This document shows positions 25,489-34,514 of a DNA stretch of 64,000 nt, one piece after another. The first letter of the stretch is position 1. Each line of letters starts with the position of its first letter. Below the pieces are notes generated by a model. The model worked only from the letters and a program-made list of their open reading frames with translations. It did not search any database and was not told the origin of the DNA. This stretch comes from Baekduia alba. Its GTDB lineage: Bacteria > Actinomycetota > Thermoleophilia > Solirubrobacterales > Solirubrobacteraceae. Where the stretch lies: positions 1,860,001-1,924,000 of the forward strand of contig NZ_CP114013.1 in the NCBI RefSeq assembly GCF_028416635.1. Reading direction: 5' to 3'. Both the position numbers and the translations under genes were made by a program.

Positions 25489-26936
25489 CGCAGCTGGGCG
25501 CGGCGGATCTTGCCGCTCGACGTCTTGGGCAGGTCGTCGGCGAAGTCGACGATCCGCGGGTACTTGTAGGGCGCGGTCAAGTCCTTCACATGGTCTTGCA
25601 GCTCGCGCGCGAGCGTGTCGGAGGGCGCGTGGCCGTCGCGCAGGACGACGATCGCCCGGACGACCGAGCCGCGCTCGTCGTCGGGCGCGGCGACGACCGC
25701 GGCCTCGGCGACGGCGGCGTGGGCGATCAGCGCAGACTCGACCTCGAAGGGGCCGATGCGGTAACCGGCCGAGATGATGACGTCGTCGGTGCGGCCCTCG
25801 AAGAACAGGTAGCCGTCGGGGTCCATCACCACGCGGTCGCCGGTGCGCCACGGCCCGTCGCCGGCGCCCGCCGGCGCCGCGTCGCCCAAGTACCCCAGGA
25901 AGAACGTCGGGACCGTGGCGGGGTCGGCGACCAGCTCGCCGTCGTCGATCCACAGCTTCACGCCCGGCAGCGCGCGGCCCATCGACCCGGCGCGCGCCGG
26001 CGCGCCCTCGAGGTTCCCGGTCATCTGCCCGGTCTCGGTCTGGCCGTAGCCGTCGCGGATCTCCAGCCCGGTCGCCGCGCGCCACACCTCCAGCACCTCC
26101 GGGTTGAGCGCCTCGCCGGCGGCGACGAGCGCCCGCAGGTCGGCGAAGCGCCGCAGCGCGACGCGCTTGGCGATGACGCGGTACTCGGTCGGCGCCATGC
26201 ACAGGACGTTGACGCGCTCGCGCTCGAGGAGGTCGAGGCGCTCGGCCGGGTCGAAGCGCGCGTCGTGCAGCAGCGCCGCCGCGCCGCGCAGCCACGGCGC
26301 GATGAAGACGTTGCGCGCCGACTTGCTCCAGCCGCTCGCGGCCGTGCACCACACGAGGTCGCCGGGCCGCGCGGCCAGCCAGTGCTCGGCCTGGAGCCGC
26401 TGCCCGTCGAGGTAGCGCTGGCCGTGCAGGACGGCCTTGGGCTCGCCGGCCGTGCCGCTGGTGAACGTGATCAGGCAGGGGTCGAGCGCGTCCAGGTCCG
26501 CGGGGTCCGGCACCGCGCCGGCGGCGGGCGCCGGCCAGTCCATGACGCCCGGGCCCCAGATCGTCGGCCCGTCCCAGCCGGCCTGCTCCAGCACCTCCGC
26601 GTTGCGCCCGTCGGCGATCACCGCGGCCGGCCGGGCGACCGCCAGGCGCAACATGAGGTCCTTGGCCCGCAGCTGCTCGGTGCACGGCAGGACGACGTAG
26701 CCCTGGCGGAAGCACGCGACCATCGCGACGACCCAGTCCGGCTGGTTGCCGGCGAGCGTCAGGACGACGTCACCGCGCCGCACGCCGTGGCGGTCCAGGT
26801 GCGCGGCCATCGTCCGCGCGGCCTGCGCGACCGCGCCGAACCGGTGCTCGCGCCGCGTGCCGGCCCGGTCGAGCTCGACCAGCGCCAGCGCCTCCGGGTC
26901 GGCGGCTTCCACGACGTCCACAGCGAAGTTCGCCAT
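25479..26936 (-). CDS. AMP-forming acyl-CoA synthetase
   Basis: A 485-residue member of the ANL adenylating family that activates a carboxylic acid to its CoA thioester. The A3 P-loop is TFTSGTAGEPKAVLHG, A5 is DGYGQTETGQMTGN, A7 is WRTGDRVVMDPDGYLFFEGR, A8 is DDVIISAGYRIGPFEVE, and the A10 catalytic lysine is in LPKTSSGKIRR. The sequence lies closest to medium-chain/acetyl-type synthetases (WCTAASGWSKSARN). It is monocistronic. TAGGGT ends 8 bases before the ATG and the 3' end shares a hairpin with the WYL gene. Confidence 0.9.
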   Translation of the reverse strand: MANFAVDVVEAADPEALALVELDRAGTRREHRFGAVAQAARTMAAHLDRHGVRRGDVVLTLAGNQPDWVVAMVACFRQGYVVLPCTEQLRAKDLMLRLAVARPAAVIADGRNAEVLEQAGWDGPTIWGPGVMDWPAPAAGAVPDPADLDALDPCLITFTSGTAGEPKAVLHGQRYLDGQRLQAEHWLAARPGDLVWCTAASGWSKSARNVFIAPWLRGAAALLHDARFDPAERLDLLERERVNVLCMAPTEYRVIAKRVALRRFADLRALVAAGEALNPEVLEVWRAATGLEIRDGYGQTETGQMTGNLEGAPARAGSMGRALPGVKLWIDDGELVADPATVPTFFLGYLGDAAPAGAGDGPWRTGDRVVMDPDGYLFFEGRTDDVIISAGYRIGPFEVESALIAHAAVAEAAVVAAPDDERGSVVRAIVVLRDGHAPSDTLARELQDHVKDLTAPYKYPRIVDFADDLPKTSSGKIRRAQLRGG

Positions 26937-26995
26937 CGCCGGGGACCCTAGTCATCCGCCGCAGGTGAGGGCCGGTCACCCGTCGCGCCGGTCAG

Positions 26996-27357
26996 ATGAT
27001 GGCCGTGGCCGCGGAGGATCGCCCGATCGTCGTCGACGCCGGCGAGGCGCTGCGCGGCGCCTGCTGCGCGCTGCCCGGCGCGGTGGTGCTGCTGACCGTC
27101 GACACCGGCGCCGGGATGTTCTGCGCGCTGGGCGCGCTGCCGGTGGCGATGCTCGGCGTCCCGCCCGCGCGGCGCGCTGAAGCTGACGCTGGTGGGCGTG
27201 GCGTTCGCCTTGTTCTACGCCTTGGGCTCGGTCGTGGTCGGCGTCGCTGGAGACCGCGATCGGCGCGGGCCTGGCACTGCTCTTCGGTGTGTTGTTGCCA
27301 CCGCTGCTCGCTCCTGTCCATCCGAGCGCGATGGGTGTACGGTCGGCACACGCATGA
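26996..27357 (+). pseudogene. Decayed integral-membrane protein gene (possibly FUSC-like)
   Basis: Three consecutive hydrophobic pieces lie in three different frames. They are EALRGACCALPGAVVLLTVD with GMFCALGALPVAMLGVP (26996 to about 27178), LVGVAFALFYALGSVVVGV (27179-27245), and ETAIGAGLALLFGVLLPPLL (27246-27357). Read together they look like a short helical membrane protein of the fusaric-acid-exporter kind that has suffered two frameshifts. The third piece ends in TGA overlapping the dipeptidase ATG as ATGA, which suggests an intact upstream cistron once existed. Family assignment is tentative. Confidence 0.4.
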
Positions 27358-28502
27358 TCGCCGACCTCCACATCCATTACCCCATGCGCGTCCTGGAGGA
27401 CGTCTCGACCGCGACGACCGACGAGGCGATCCAGGGGTTGTTCATCGGGTTGCTCGGCAAGGTGCTCAGCGACCGGACGCCGACGTCGGGCTACCGCGTG
27501 ACGGTCGACGGCCTGCGCGCGGGCGGCGTCGGGGTCGCGCTGTCGGTGCTCTACCGGCCGCTGGAGGAGATGGACCTGTCCAAGCGCTACGCCGCGCCGC
27601 CGGACTCCGACTACTTCGGGCTGCTCGTGAGGGACCTCCAGCGCGTCGAGGCCGAGGTGCGCCGCCACGACGAGGACGTCATCCGCCTCGCCCACGACGT
27701 CGGCGAGCTGGAGGAGGCGCTGGCGACGGGCGCGACCGCGATCGTCCACGCCGTCGAGGGCGGCTTCCACCTCGGCGACTCGCCCGACCACATCGCGGCG
27801 AACGTCGCGGAGCTGGCCGCGCGCGGCGTGGCCTACATCACCGTCGCGCACCTCTTCTTCCGCCAGATCGCGGCCAACGCGCCGGCGCTTCCGTTCCTCG
27901 AGGACGACAAGACCTACAACGAGCTCTTCCCGCAGCCGCCGGGCGTCGGGTTGACCGCGCTCGGCGAGGCCGCGGTCCGGGCGATGATGGCCAACGGGAT
28001 CCTGGTCGACCTGTCGCACATGCGCAGCGACAGCGTGCTGGAGACGCTCGACCTGATGGACGCCGTGGACCCGGACCGGACCGTCCCGGTGCTCTCCTCG
28101 CACGCGGGCTTCCGCTTCGGCGCGCAGGACTACATGTTGACCGAGCCGATGCTGGAGCGCATCCGCGACCGCAACGGCGTCGTCGGCCTGATCCTCGCGC
28201 AGTATCAGCTCAACGACGGGCTGGTCGCGGGCCACACCACGACCTTCGAGCAGACCAAGGACATCATCTACCGCCACGTCGACAAGATCGCCCAGGTGAC
28301 CGGCGGCTACGACCACCTCGCGCTCGGCTCCGACCTCGACGGCTTCATCAAGCCGACCGCGACCGGCCTGGAGTCCGCCGGCGACCTCGCCAAGCTCGAC
28401 GCGCTCCTGCGCGAGCGCTACGACGGAGACGACGTCGACAAGATCGTCTCGGGCAACGCCGTGCGCGTGCTGCGCGCCGGCTGGGGGACCAGGGCGGTCT
28501 AG
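27354..28502 (+). CDS. Renal-dipeptidase-like peptidase M19
   Basis: A 382-residue zinc dipeptidase of the amidohydrolase superfamily. The N-terminal DLHIHYP replaces the usual DxHxD. HAVEGGFHLG provides the bridging glutamate, DLSHMRSDSVLE and LSSHAGFR supply further metal histidines, and LGSDLDGFIKP is the C-terminal active-site aspartate. The enzymes cleave dipeptides, including some D-amino-acid ones. The ATG at 27354 is right for the family and TACGGT ends 10 bases upstream. A longer frame exists upstream but encodes part of the decayed membrane protein. It converges with the coiled-coil gene, sharing CTAG. Confidence 0.88.
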   Translation: MIADLHIHYPMRVLEDVSTATTDEAIQGLFIGLLGKVLSDRTPTSGYRVTVDGLRAGGVGVALSVLYRPLEEMDLSKRYAAPPDSDYFGLLVRDLQRVEAEVRRHDEDVIRLAHDVGELEEALATGATAIVHAVEGGFHLGDSPDHIAANVAELAARGVAYITVAHLFFRQIAANAPALPFLEDDKTYNELFPQPPGVGLTALGEAAVRAMMANGILVDLSHMRSDSVLETLDLMDAVDPDRTVPVLSSHAGFRFGAQDYMLTEPMLERIRDRNGVVGLILAQYQLNDGLVAGHTTTFEQTKDIIYRHVDKIAQVTGGYDHLALGSDLDGFIKPTATGLESAGDLAKLDALLRERYDGDDVDKIVSGNAVRVLRAGWGTRAV

Positions 28503-31500
28503 AAGCGGCCGGTGGCCGAGGCCAGCTCGACCTCGATCGCCCCGAGGCGCTCGGCGAGACGGACGGCGACGCCGGTCAGCGTCGCCAGCAGCTCCGGGTC
28601 GGCCGGGTCACGCGTCTCGCGCACCAGCTCGAGCACCGCCAGGACGCGGCCGTCGGGATGGACGACCGGGACCGTCGCCAGCGTGCCCAGCTCGGCCCAG
28701 GCGGCGGAGCGGGAGCGCGGGCAGGCCAGCATCTCCTCGGTGTCGGCCCAGTGGGCCTCGCCGGAGCCGGCGGCCGCGGGCACGAGGCCGTCCTCGAGGT
28801 GCGCGCGCCAGGCCATCGTCTCCCACGGCTCCAACCCGGACATGTAGGCCGTCCAGGTCTCCGAGCACGCGAAGGTGCCGACGCCGCCGGCGTCGTGCCA
28901 GAGCGCACCGCCCTTCCAGCCGGTCGCCGTGGCCAGCGCCTGCAGCGCGGCGCGGCCGGCGGCGCGCGGCGAGGAGGCCTTGGTCAGGGCGCGGTCGAGG
29001 TCGTCGAGCGCGTCGGGTGTGAAGCCGGGCGGCGGGCCGTCGGGCTCGGTCGGGGCGGACAAGGCGAAGGCCTTGGCCTGCGCGGCGGCGACCTCGAGCG
29101 GCGGCAGCGACGGGCGGCCGTTCGTGTACGGCGAGGTCATCACCGGCGGGATCTGCGCGATGACCTGCGCCGGCGGGACGTCGGCGAGGCGGCGCTCGGC
29201 CAGCTCGCGGGCCTCCCGCTCGGCGTCGAGCAGCGTCTGGAGCTCGTCGCGGGCGGCCAGCGCGAGGTCGAGGTCGGCGCGCAGCGTCGCCACCTCGTCG
29301 CCGACGTGCTCCTCGGCGCGGGCCAGCGCCGCGCGGGCGTCGTCGCGCGCGCCCTCGGCGTCCAGCAGCCGGCGCTCCGCGTCGTCGGCGCGCAGGTCGG
29401 CGACCTCGGCGCGGCGACGCGCCTCGGCGGCGGTGGCGTCGGCGAGGTCGGCGCGCGCGACGGCGTCGTCCAGGCGCTCGTCGGCGCCGGTCGCGGCGCG
29501 GTCGCGCAGGGCGATCGCCTCGTCGCGGGCGGCGAGGGCGCGGTCGCGCTCGTTGAACGCGGCGACGGCGTGGGCGGTGGCCTCGTCGCGCTGGGCCTCG
29601 GCGGCCGCGGCGCGCGCGCCGGCCTGCTCGGCGACGGCGTGGGCGGCGCCGAGATCGGCGACGGCCTCCAGGCGCGCTGCCTCGGCGGCCTGGGCCTGGC
29701 CGAGCGCGTGGGCGACCTGCGCGTCGGAGCGACCGGCGACGTCGGAGGCCTGGGCCAGGGCGGCCTCGGCGTCGCGGGCGCGCGCCTCGGCGGCGGCGAC
29801 CCGGGCGTCGGCGTGTTCGAGGACCGACTCGGTGGAGTCGGCGCGGGCGCGCGTCTCGGCGACGGCGGCCTCGGCGGCGGCGAGCCGGTCGGCCTGGGCG
29901 GCGAGCGTGGCCTGGGCGTCGGCGGCGCGCGCCTCGGCGGCGGCCACGCGCTCGGCGTGCGCGGCCTCGGCCTGCGCCACCTGCTCGGCGAGCGCGTCGC
30001 GCTGCGCGGTGATCGCAGAGAGATCCTCAGCGGTCGCGCTCGTTGCGGCCAGGGCGGTCTCGGCGGCCGAGAGGCGGTCGGCGAGCGCGTCGCGCTCGGC
30101 GTGCAGGTCCCACAGCGCGGCCTCGGCCTGCTCGCGCGCGGCGTGGGCGACCGCGACCGCCTCGGCCTCGCCGGCGTCGGCCGCGGCGCGGGCGGCGTCG
30201 CGCTGGGCCTCGGCGGCCTGCAGCGCCTCGATCGCCTGCGAGCGCGTGTGCTCGGCGGCCTCGCGCCGGGCGACGGCCTCGTCGCGGGCGTGCGCGGCGG
30301 CCTCGACGTCGGCGGCCAGCGCCTCGGCGCGGGCGACGGCCTCGTCGCGCGCGGCCTCGGCGGCGCGCAGCGCCTCGCCGGCGTCGCCGCGGTCGGACTC
30401 GGCGGCGTGGGCGCGCGCCAGCAGCTCCTCGCGGGCGGCGTCGGCGGCGGCCAGGCGCTGATCGGCCTCGGCGCGCACGCCCTCCAGCTCGGCCAGGCGG
30501 ACGCCGGCCTCCTCGGCCGCCGTGCGATGGTGGTCCAGCGCCTCGCGGGTGCGGGCGTGGGCGTCGCGGACGCGGTCGCGCTCCAGCTCGGCGGTGCGGC
30601 GCGCCTCGCGCTCGCGGGTCAGCTCCTCGACGGCCGCCTCGCCGCCGGCGGCGACCGCGAGGGCCTCCTCCTCCAGCGACGCGGCGCGCTCGCGCTCGGC
30701 GGCGACGCGGGCGTCGGCCTCCTCGGCCAGCGCGTCGACGCGCTCGCGCTCGGCGGCCAGGCGCGCGTCGGCGGCGGCCAGCGCGTCCTGCGCGGCGGCC
30801 AGCTCGCGGCCGAGCGACTCGGCGCGCTCGCGGGCGTCGACGACCGCCGACTCCGCGGCGGCGGACTTCTCGCGCTCGGCGTCCAGCGCCAGGGTCAGGC
30901 GCTCGCCGTCGGCGACCGCGGAGCGGGCCTCCTCCAGCTCGCGCAGCAGCGTCTCGGTGCGGTCGTTGGCGGAGCCGAGCGCGCGCTCGAGGTCCTCGCG
31001 GCGCGCGTCGGCGGAGGCGGTCGCCTCCTGCGCGGCGCGGGCGGCGTCCTGCGCGGCGGTCAGCTCGCTGCCGAGCCACTCGGCGCGGCCGCGCTCCTGC
31101 TCCAGCTCGCGGGCGGCGGCGTCGTGGCGCTCGCGCAGCCCGTTCAGCTCGGCGACCAGCTCCTCGCGGGAGCCGATCGTCTGGTCCAGCAGCCGCTTGA
31201 CGTCGTCGTGCGCGGCGTGGAGCGTCGTGAGCTCCTCGGCGAAGCCGTCCCGGCCGGTGACGGCCTCGTCGCGGGCAGCGGCCAGCTCGTGGACCTCGGC
31301 GCGCAGCGCGTCGCGGTCGGCGGTGAGGTCGGCGAGGGCCTCGGGGTCGGCGCCGGTGGGCGCGGCGGCCAGCGCGGCCTCGGCGTGCGCGAGCGCTTCG
31401 CCGCGCGCGTCGACCTCGCCGCGCAGGCGCTCGACCTCGGCCTCGGCGTCGCGGGCGCGGCCCTTCAGCTCCTTGCGCGAGGCCCGGACCTCGGCCAGCT

Positions 31501-32581
31501 CGGCCTCCAGCTCGTCGCGGCGCGCGGCGGCCTCGGCCAGTTGGGCCTCGACGCCGCCGCGGCCCTCGCGCAGGCCGGCCAGCTCGGCGTCGAGCGCGTC
31601 GCGGCGGGAGGCCGCGGCCTGCAGCTCGCCCTGCAACGCCTCGCAGCGGCCGCCCAGCTCGGCGACCTGGCGCTGCAGGTCGGCGTCGCCGGTGCGGGCG
31701 TTCTCGAGCTCGGAGGAGAGCAGCGCGGCGCGCTCCTCGGCGGTGTTGAGCTCGTGCGCGAGGTCGTCGTAGCGCGCCGTGGCCTCGGCCAGGCGGGCCT
31801 CGGCGCCGTCGGCGCGCTCGCGGGCGTCGGCCAGCTCGGTGTCGAGCGAGGAGGAGTGGTCGTTGACGGAGGCGAGCTGCGCGCTCAGCTCGTCGACGCG
31901 CGTGGCCGCGTCCTCGCGCTCGGCGGCGGCGCGCTCGGCCTCGACGCGCAGGGCGTCGAGCTCGGCGGCCGCGCGCTCCAGCTGCTCGGCCGCGGTGCGC
32001 TGGGCGATCTCGGCCTCGAGGCGCGCCTCGCGCTCGACGGCCAGGGCCTCGCGGGCGGCGAAGGCCTCGGCGTCGGCGGTCGCGCGGGCCTCCCGCTCGG
32101 CCAGCAGCTCCTCGGCGGGCGCCGAGAGCCCGGCGGTCGCGACCTGGCCGACCGAGGCCTGCAGGCGCTCGCGCTGCTGGCGTCCGGTGGCCATGTCGTC
32201 GCCGGGTGCCATGACGACGCAGATCGCCCACGGCTCGTCGCCGTCGTAGACCGGGAAGCGGCAGGCGCGCATGGCGCGGCGGCCGTCGCGGGCCAGGACG
32301 GTCTCGCGGGCGTCGAGGTGGCCGTGGGCCTCCAGCACGAGCGCGTCGAGCTCGGCGACGCGATGGGCGACGTCGGCCGGCTGCAGCGCGTTGTCGGTCT
32401 TGCCGACCAGGCGCGACGCCTCCAGCCCGACGAGGTCGGCGAACGCGGGGTTGACCGCCACGTAGCGCCCCGCGGCGTCACGGACGCACGCGGGCAGGGT
32501 CGCCTCGAGCAGGGTGTCGGCGAGGGGCCCGAGGCGCTGTGAGGCGCCCGAGCCGGGGTTGGGGCTGGATCCTTCGGTCAT
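28499..32581 (-). CDS. Giant PAS / coiled-coil / GAF-like protein
   Basis: A 1360-residue protein. Residues 20-130 form a PAS domain (RYVAVNPAFADLVGLEASRL, then a strand with PWAICVVMAP). Residues about 140-1140 are an almost uninterrupted Ala/Glu/Arg/Asp coiled coil with heptads such as ERERVDALAEEADARVAAER and only a couple of prolines (near residue 415). After a Pro-rich hinge (VIAQIPPVMTSPYTNGRPSL), residues 1180-1355 resemble a GAF domain (GWKGGALWHDAGGVGTFAC, VPVVHPDGRVLAVLELV). No kinase, GGDEF, HAMP or methyl-accepting motif and no membrane segment is present. Such a layout suggests a cytoplasmic sensor-scaffold of about 150 nm if extended. Function unknown. Confidence 0.8.
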   Translation of the reverse strand: MTEGSSPNPGSGASQRLGPLADTLLEATLPACVRDAAGRYVAVNPAFADLVGLEASRLVGKTDNALQPADVAHRVAELDALVLEAHGHLDARETVLARDGRRAMRACRFPVYDGDEPWAICVVMAPGDDMATGRQQRERLQASVGQVATAGLSAPAEELLAEREARATADAEAFAAREALAVEREARLEAEIAQRTAAEQLERAAAELDALRVEAERAAAEREDAATRVDELSAQLASVNDHSSSLDTELADARERADGAEARLAEATARYDDLAHELNTAEERAALLSSELENARTGDADLQRQVAELGGRCEALQGELQAAASRRDALDAELAGLREGRGGVEAQLAEAAARRDELEAELAEVRASRKELKGRARDAEAEVERLRGEVDARGEALAHAEAALAAAPTGADPEALADLTADRDALRAEVHELAAARDEAVTGRDGFAEELTTLHAAHDDVKRLLDQTIGSREELVAELNGLRERHDAAARELEQERGRAEWLGSELTAAQDAARAAQEATASADARREDLERALGSANDRTETLLRELEEARSAVADGERLTLALDAEREKSAAAESAVVDARERAESLGRELAAAQDALAAADARLAAERERVDALAEEADARVAAERERAASLEEEALAVAAGGEAAVEELTREREARRTAELERDRVRDAHARTREALDHHRTAAEEAGVRLAELEGVRAEADQRLAAADAAREELLARAHAAESDRGDAGEALRAAEAARDEAVARAEALAADVEAAAHARDEAVARREAAEHTRSQAIEALQAAEAQRDAARAAADAGEAEAVAVAHAAREQAEAALWDLHAERDALADRLSAAETALAATSATAEDLSAITAQRDALAEQVAQAEAAHAERVAAAEARAADAQATLAAQADRLAAAEAAVAETRARADSTESVLEHADARVAAAEARARDAEAALAQASDVAGRSDAQVAHALGQAQAAEAARLEAVADLGAAHAVAEQAGARAAAAEAQRDEATAHAVAAFNERDRALAARDEAIALRDRAATGADERLDDAVARADLADATAAEARRRAEVADLRADDAERRLLDAEGARDDARAALARAEEHVGDEVATLRADLDLALAARDELQTLLDAEREARELAERRLADVPPAQVIAQIPPVMTSPYTNGRPSLPPLEVAAAQAKAFALSAPTEPDGPPPGFTPDALDDLDRALTKASSPRAAGRAALQALATATGWKGGALWHDAGGVGTFACSETWTAYMSGLEPWETMAWRAHLEDGLVPAAAGSGEAHWADTEEMLACPRSRSAAWAELGTLATVPVVHPDGRVLAVLELVRETRDPADPELLATLTGVAVRLAERLGAIEVELASATGRF

Positions 32582-32712
32582 CCTTGACTCAGGGACCCCA
32601 TCGACCCCAGAAGGTGGTTCATCGGATTCCGGAGTGCCGGTGACGGACGAACGTTCGGGCTGCCACAGGTAAACTTGTCCGTCTTCCTGACCCGGATCCC
32701 TGGAGCGACCAC

Positions 32713-33927
32713 ATGGCCGTTGAAACCAGCGTCTTCACCGACACGACCGACGAGCAGAAGGCCATCATCGAGATGGTCCGGCAGTTCGTCGACGAGCAGA
32801 TCATCCCGAACGCCGAGCACTACGACGGCGCCGACGAGTACCCCGAGCCCATCGTCGAGCAGCTCAAGGAGCTCGGCCTGTTCGGCATCACCATCCCCGA
32901 GGAGTACGGCGGCCTCGGCCTCGACCTCACGACCTACGTGATGGTCGTCGAGGAGCTGTCGCGCGGCTGGATCTCGATCTCCGGCGTGATCAACACGCAC
33001 TTCATCGGCAGCTACCTGCTGCTGAAGTACGGCAGCGACGAGCAGAAGTCCAAGTACCTGCCCCGCATGGCGACCGGTGAGATCCGCGCAGCGTTCTCGC
33101 TGAGCGAGCCCGAGCTCGGCTCCGACGTGCAGGCGATCAAGACGTCCGCCAAGAAGATCGACGACGGCACGTACGAGATCAACGGCCAGAAGATGTGGGT
33201 GACCAACGGCTTGATGTCGTCCTTGGTCTTCCTGCTGGTCAAGACCGATCCTGACGCCAACCCGAAGCACAAGGGCTTCACCTGCTTCATCACGGAGAAG
33301 GAAGCCGGCGTCTCGGAGAACACCGGCGAGTACGCCGGCCTGACCGTGCCCCCCAAGATCAAGAAGATGGGGTACAAGGGCGTCGAGTCCACCGAGTTGG
33401 TCTACGACGGCTACAAGGCGCCGGCCCAGCAGATCCTCGGCGGCGAGGACGCCGGGCTGAACGAGGGCTTCGCCCAGATGATGGACGCGCTCGAGGTCGG
33501 CCGCGCGAACGTCGCGGCGCGCGGCGTGGGCCTGGCGCAGCGCGCGCTGGAGCTCGCGCTGAAGTACTCGCAGGAGCGCAAGACGTTCGGCAAGCCGATC
33601 GCCCAGCACCAGGCGATCCAGTTCAAGCTCGCCGACATGGCGACGCAGCTCGACGCCGCCCGCCTGCTCACCCGGCGCGCGGCGATGATGAAGGACGCCG
33701 GCCTTCGCAGCGACATGGAGGCCGGCATGGCCAAGCTGTTCGCCTCGGAGACCGCGCACTTCTGCGCCGAGCAGTGCCTCCGGATCCACGGCGGCTACGG
33801 CTACTCCAAGGAGTACGAGATCGAGCGGATCTACCGCGACGCGCCGCTGCTGCTGATCGGCGAGGGCACGTCGGAGATCCAGCGCATGGTCATCGGCAAG
33901 AAGCTGCTGCAGCGTCACAAGATCTAG
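32713..33927 (+). CDS. Acyl-CoA dehydrogenase
   Basis: A 404-residue flavoprotein performing alpha,beta-dehydrogenation of an acyl-CoA. The substrate/FAD segments are AAFSLSEPELGSDVQAIKT and WVTNG, the dimer/FAD loop is ERKTFGKPIAQHQAIQFKLA, the RIHGGYGYSKEYEIER block is present, and LLLIGEGTSEIQ carries the catalytic glutamate in the short-chain-type position. Codon use in this gene is more regular than its neighbours and lysine-richer, suggesting high expression. A possible -10 TAAACT lies at 32670-32675. Two stem-loops follow the stop. Chain-length specificity cannot be told; short branched or butyryl-type substrates fit best. Confidence 0.92.
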   Translation: MAVETSVFTDTTDEQKAIIEMVRQFVDEQIIPNAEHYDGADEYPEPIVEQLKELGLFGITIPEEYGGLGLDLTTYVMVVEELSRGWISISGVINTHFIGSYLLLKYGSDEQKSKYLPRMATGEIRAAFSLSEPELGSDVQAIKTSAKKIDDGTYEINGQKMWVTNGLMSSLVFLLVKTDPDANPKHKGFTCFITEKEAGVSENTGEYAGLTVPPKIKKMGYKGVESTELVYDGYKAPAQQILGGEDAGLNEGFAQMMDALEVGRANVAARGVGLAQRALELALKYSQERKTFGKPIAQHQAIQFKLADMATQLDAARLLTRRAAMMKDAGLRSDMEAGMAKLFASETAHFCAEQCLRIHGGYGYSKEYEIERIYRDAPLLLIGEGTSEIQRMVIGKKLLQRHKI

Positions 33928-33996
33928 CCGACGCCCGCCCAGGCGCGGGGTTCGGTCACGGGTGTTCGCCCAGAGGGCGAGACCCGCAGCAGCGTC

Positions 33997-34025
33997 GGGG
34001 CGCCGAGCGATGAGCTCGGCGCCCC
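33997..34025 (+). terminator. Strong stem-loop downstream of the acyl-CoA dehydrogenase
   Basis: Perfect 12-bp arms GGGGCGCCGAGC and GCTCGGCGCCCC enclose a GATGA loop. A second imperfect hairpin (CGGGTGTTCGCC paired with GGCGAGACCCG, about 33959-33987) precedes it. Together they probably terminate transcription of the acyl-CoA dehydrogenase gene. Confidence 0.6.
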
Positions 34026-34044
34026 CCGCCGCGTCTGGGGTGGC

Positions 34045-34146
34045 ATGACCAAGGTGCGCCGCCGGATCGCGATGTCGCTCGACGGCTGCGTCGCCGGCGG
34101 CGACGCACGTGCGCGATCGCGTGGTCCGCTAGCGTCCCGGAGGTGA
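34045..34146 (+). pseudogene. N-terminal remnant of a RibD-C/dihydrofolate-reductase-like gene
   Basis: A 33-codon frame begins MTKVRRRIAMSLDGCVAGGD, the characteristic opening of RibD C-terminal-domain reductases (typically K-V-x-x-x-x-S-L-D-G-x-V-A-G). After about 22 residues the similarity stops and the frame closes at the next gene. The remaining ~150 residues of the family are absent, so this is a truncated relic in the 215-base intergenic stretch after the terminator. Confidence 0.4.
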
Positions 34147-34514
34147 GCAGCGACGCACCGCAGTTGATCCAGCAGGCCGTCACCGGCGTCGTCGAGGAGG
34201 TTCCGGCGCTCAAGCCGCTGAAGCTCGTCGTCGGCATCGACCTCCACGGGCGCGGGGACATGCAGCAGTTCCGCCTCGAGATGCCCGACATGGCGGTCAC
34301 CAAGGACATCGCGGCGGACGCCCGCGTCCGGATCGAGATGCGCCGCGACTTCTTCAACCTGATGGTCGAGCACGGGGCGAAGGTCGCCGACTGGGAGCAG
34401 GCCTTCAACGAGGGCCGCGCCAAGGCCACCGGCGTCCAGCAGTACCTCCAGCTGATCGCCCGCGTGGTCGAGAAGCACCAGGAGCGCGCGCGGCTGCGCC
34501 GCGCGCACCACTAG
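34143..34514 (+). CDS. Small SCP2-like protein
   Basis: A 123-residue protein. The core has LKLVVGIDLHGRGDMQQFRL, then DARVRIEMRRDFFNLMVEHG and VADWEQAFNEGRAKATGVQQ, then a basic helical tail. The order strand-strand, acidic D-A-x-V/I-x-hydrophobic block and W-x-x-A-F-x-x-G-R-x-K matches sterol-carrier-protein-2-like domains, which bind acyl chains or serve as fusion modules. The similarity is modest. TAGCGT ends 7 bases before the GTG. It converges on agmatine deiminase with a shared CTAG. Confidence 0.5.
   Translation: MSSDAPQLIQQAVTGVVEEVPALKPLKLVVGIDLHGRGDMQQFRLEMPDMAVTKDIAADARVRIEMRRDFFNLMVEHGAKVADWEQAFNEGRAKATGVQQYLQLIARVVEKHQERARLRRAHH

Noticed and set aside
27192-27353. A longer start for the dipeptidase giving 436 residues
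   Set aside because: The added residues are hydrophobic membrane-like sequence followed by unrelated filler, while the family starts at the DLHIH strand; they belong to the decayed gene.
26996-32542. A 1848-codon open frame on the plus strand opposite the coiled-coil gene
   Set aside because: It is the complement of a GC-rich Ala/Glu repeat; its product is low-complexity Gly/Leu/Arg and the opposite strand encodes recognisable PAS and GAF domains.
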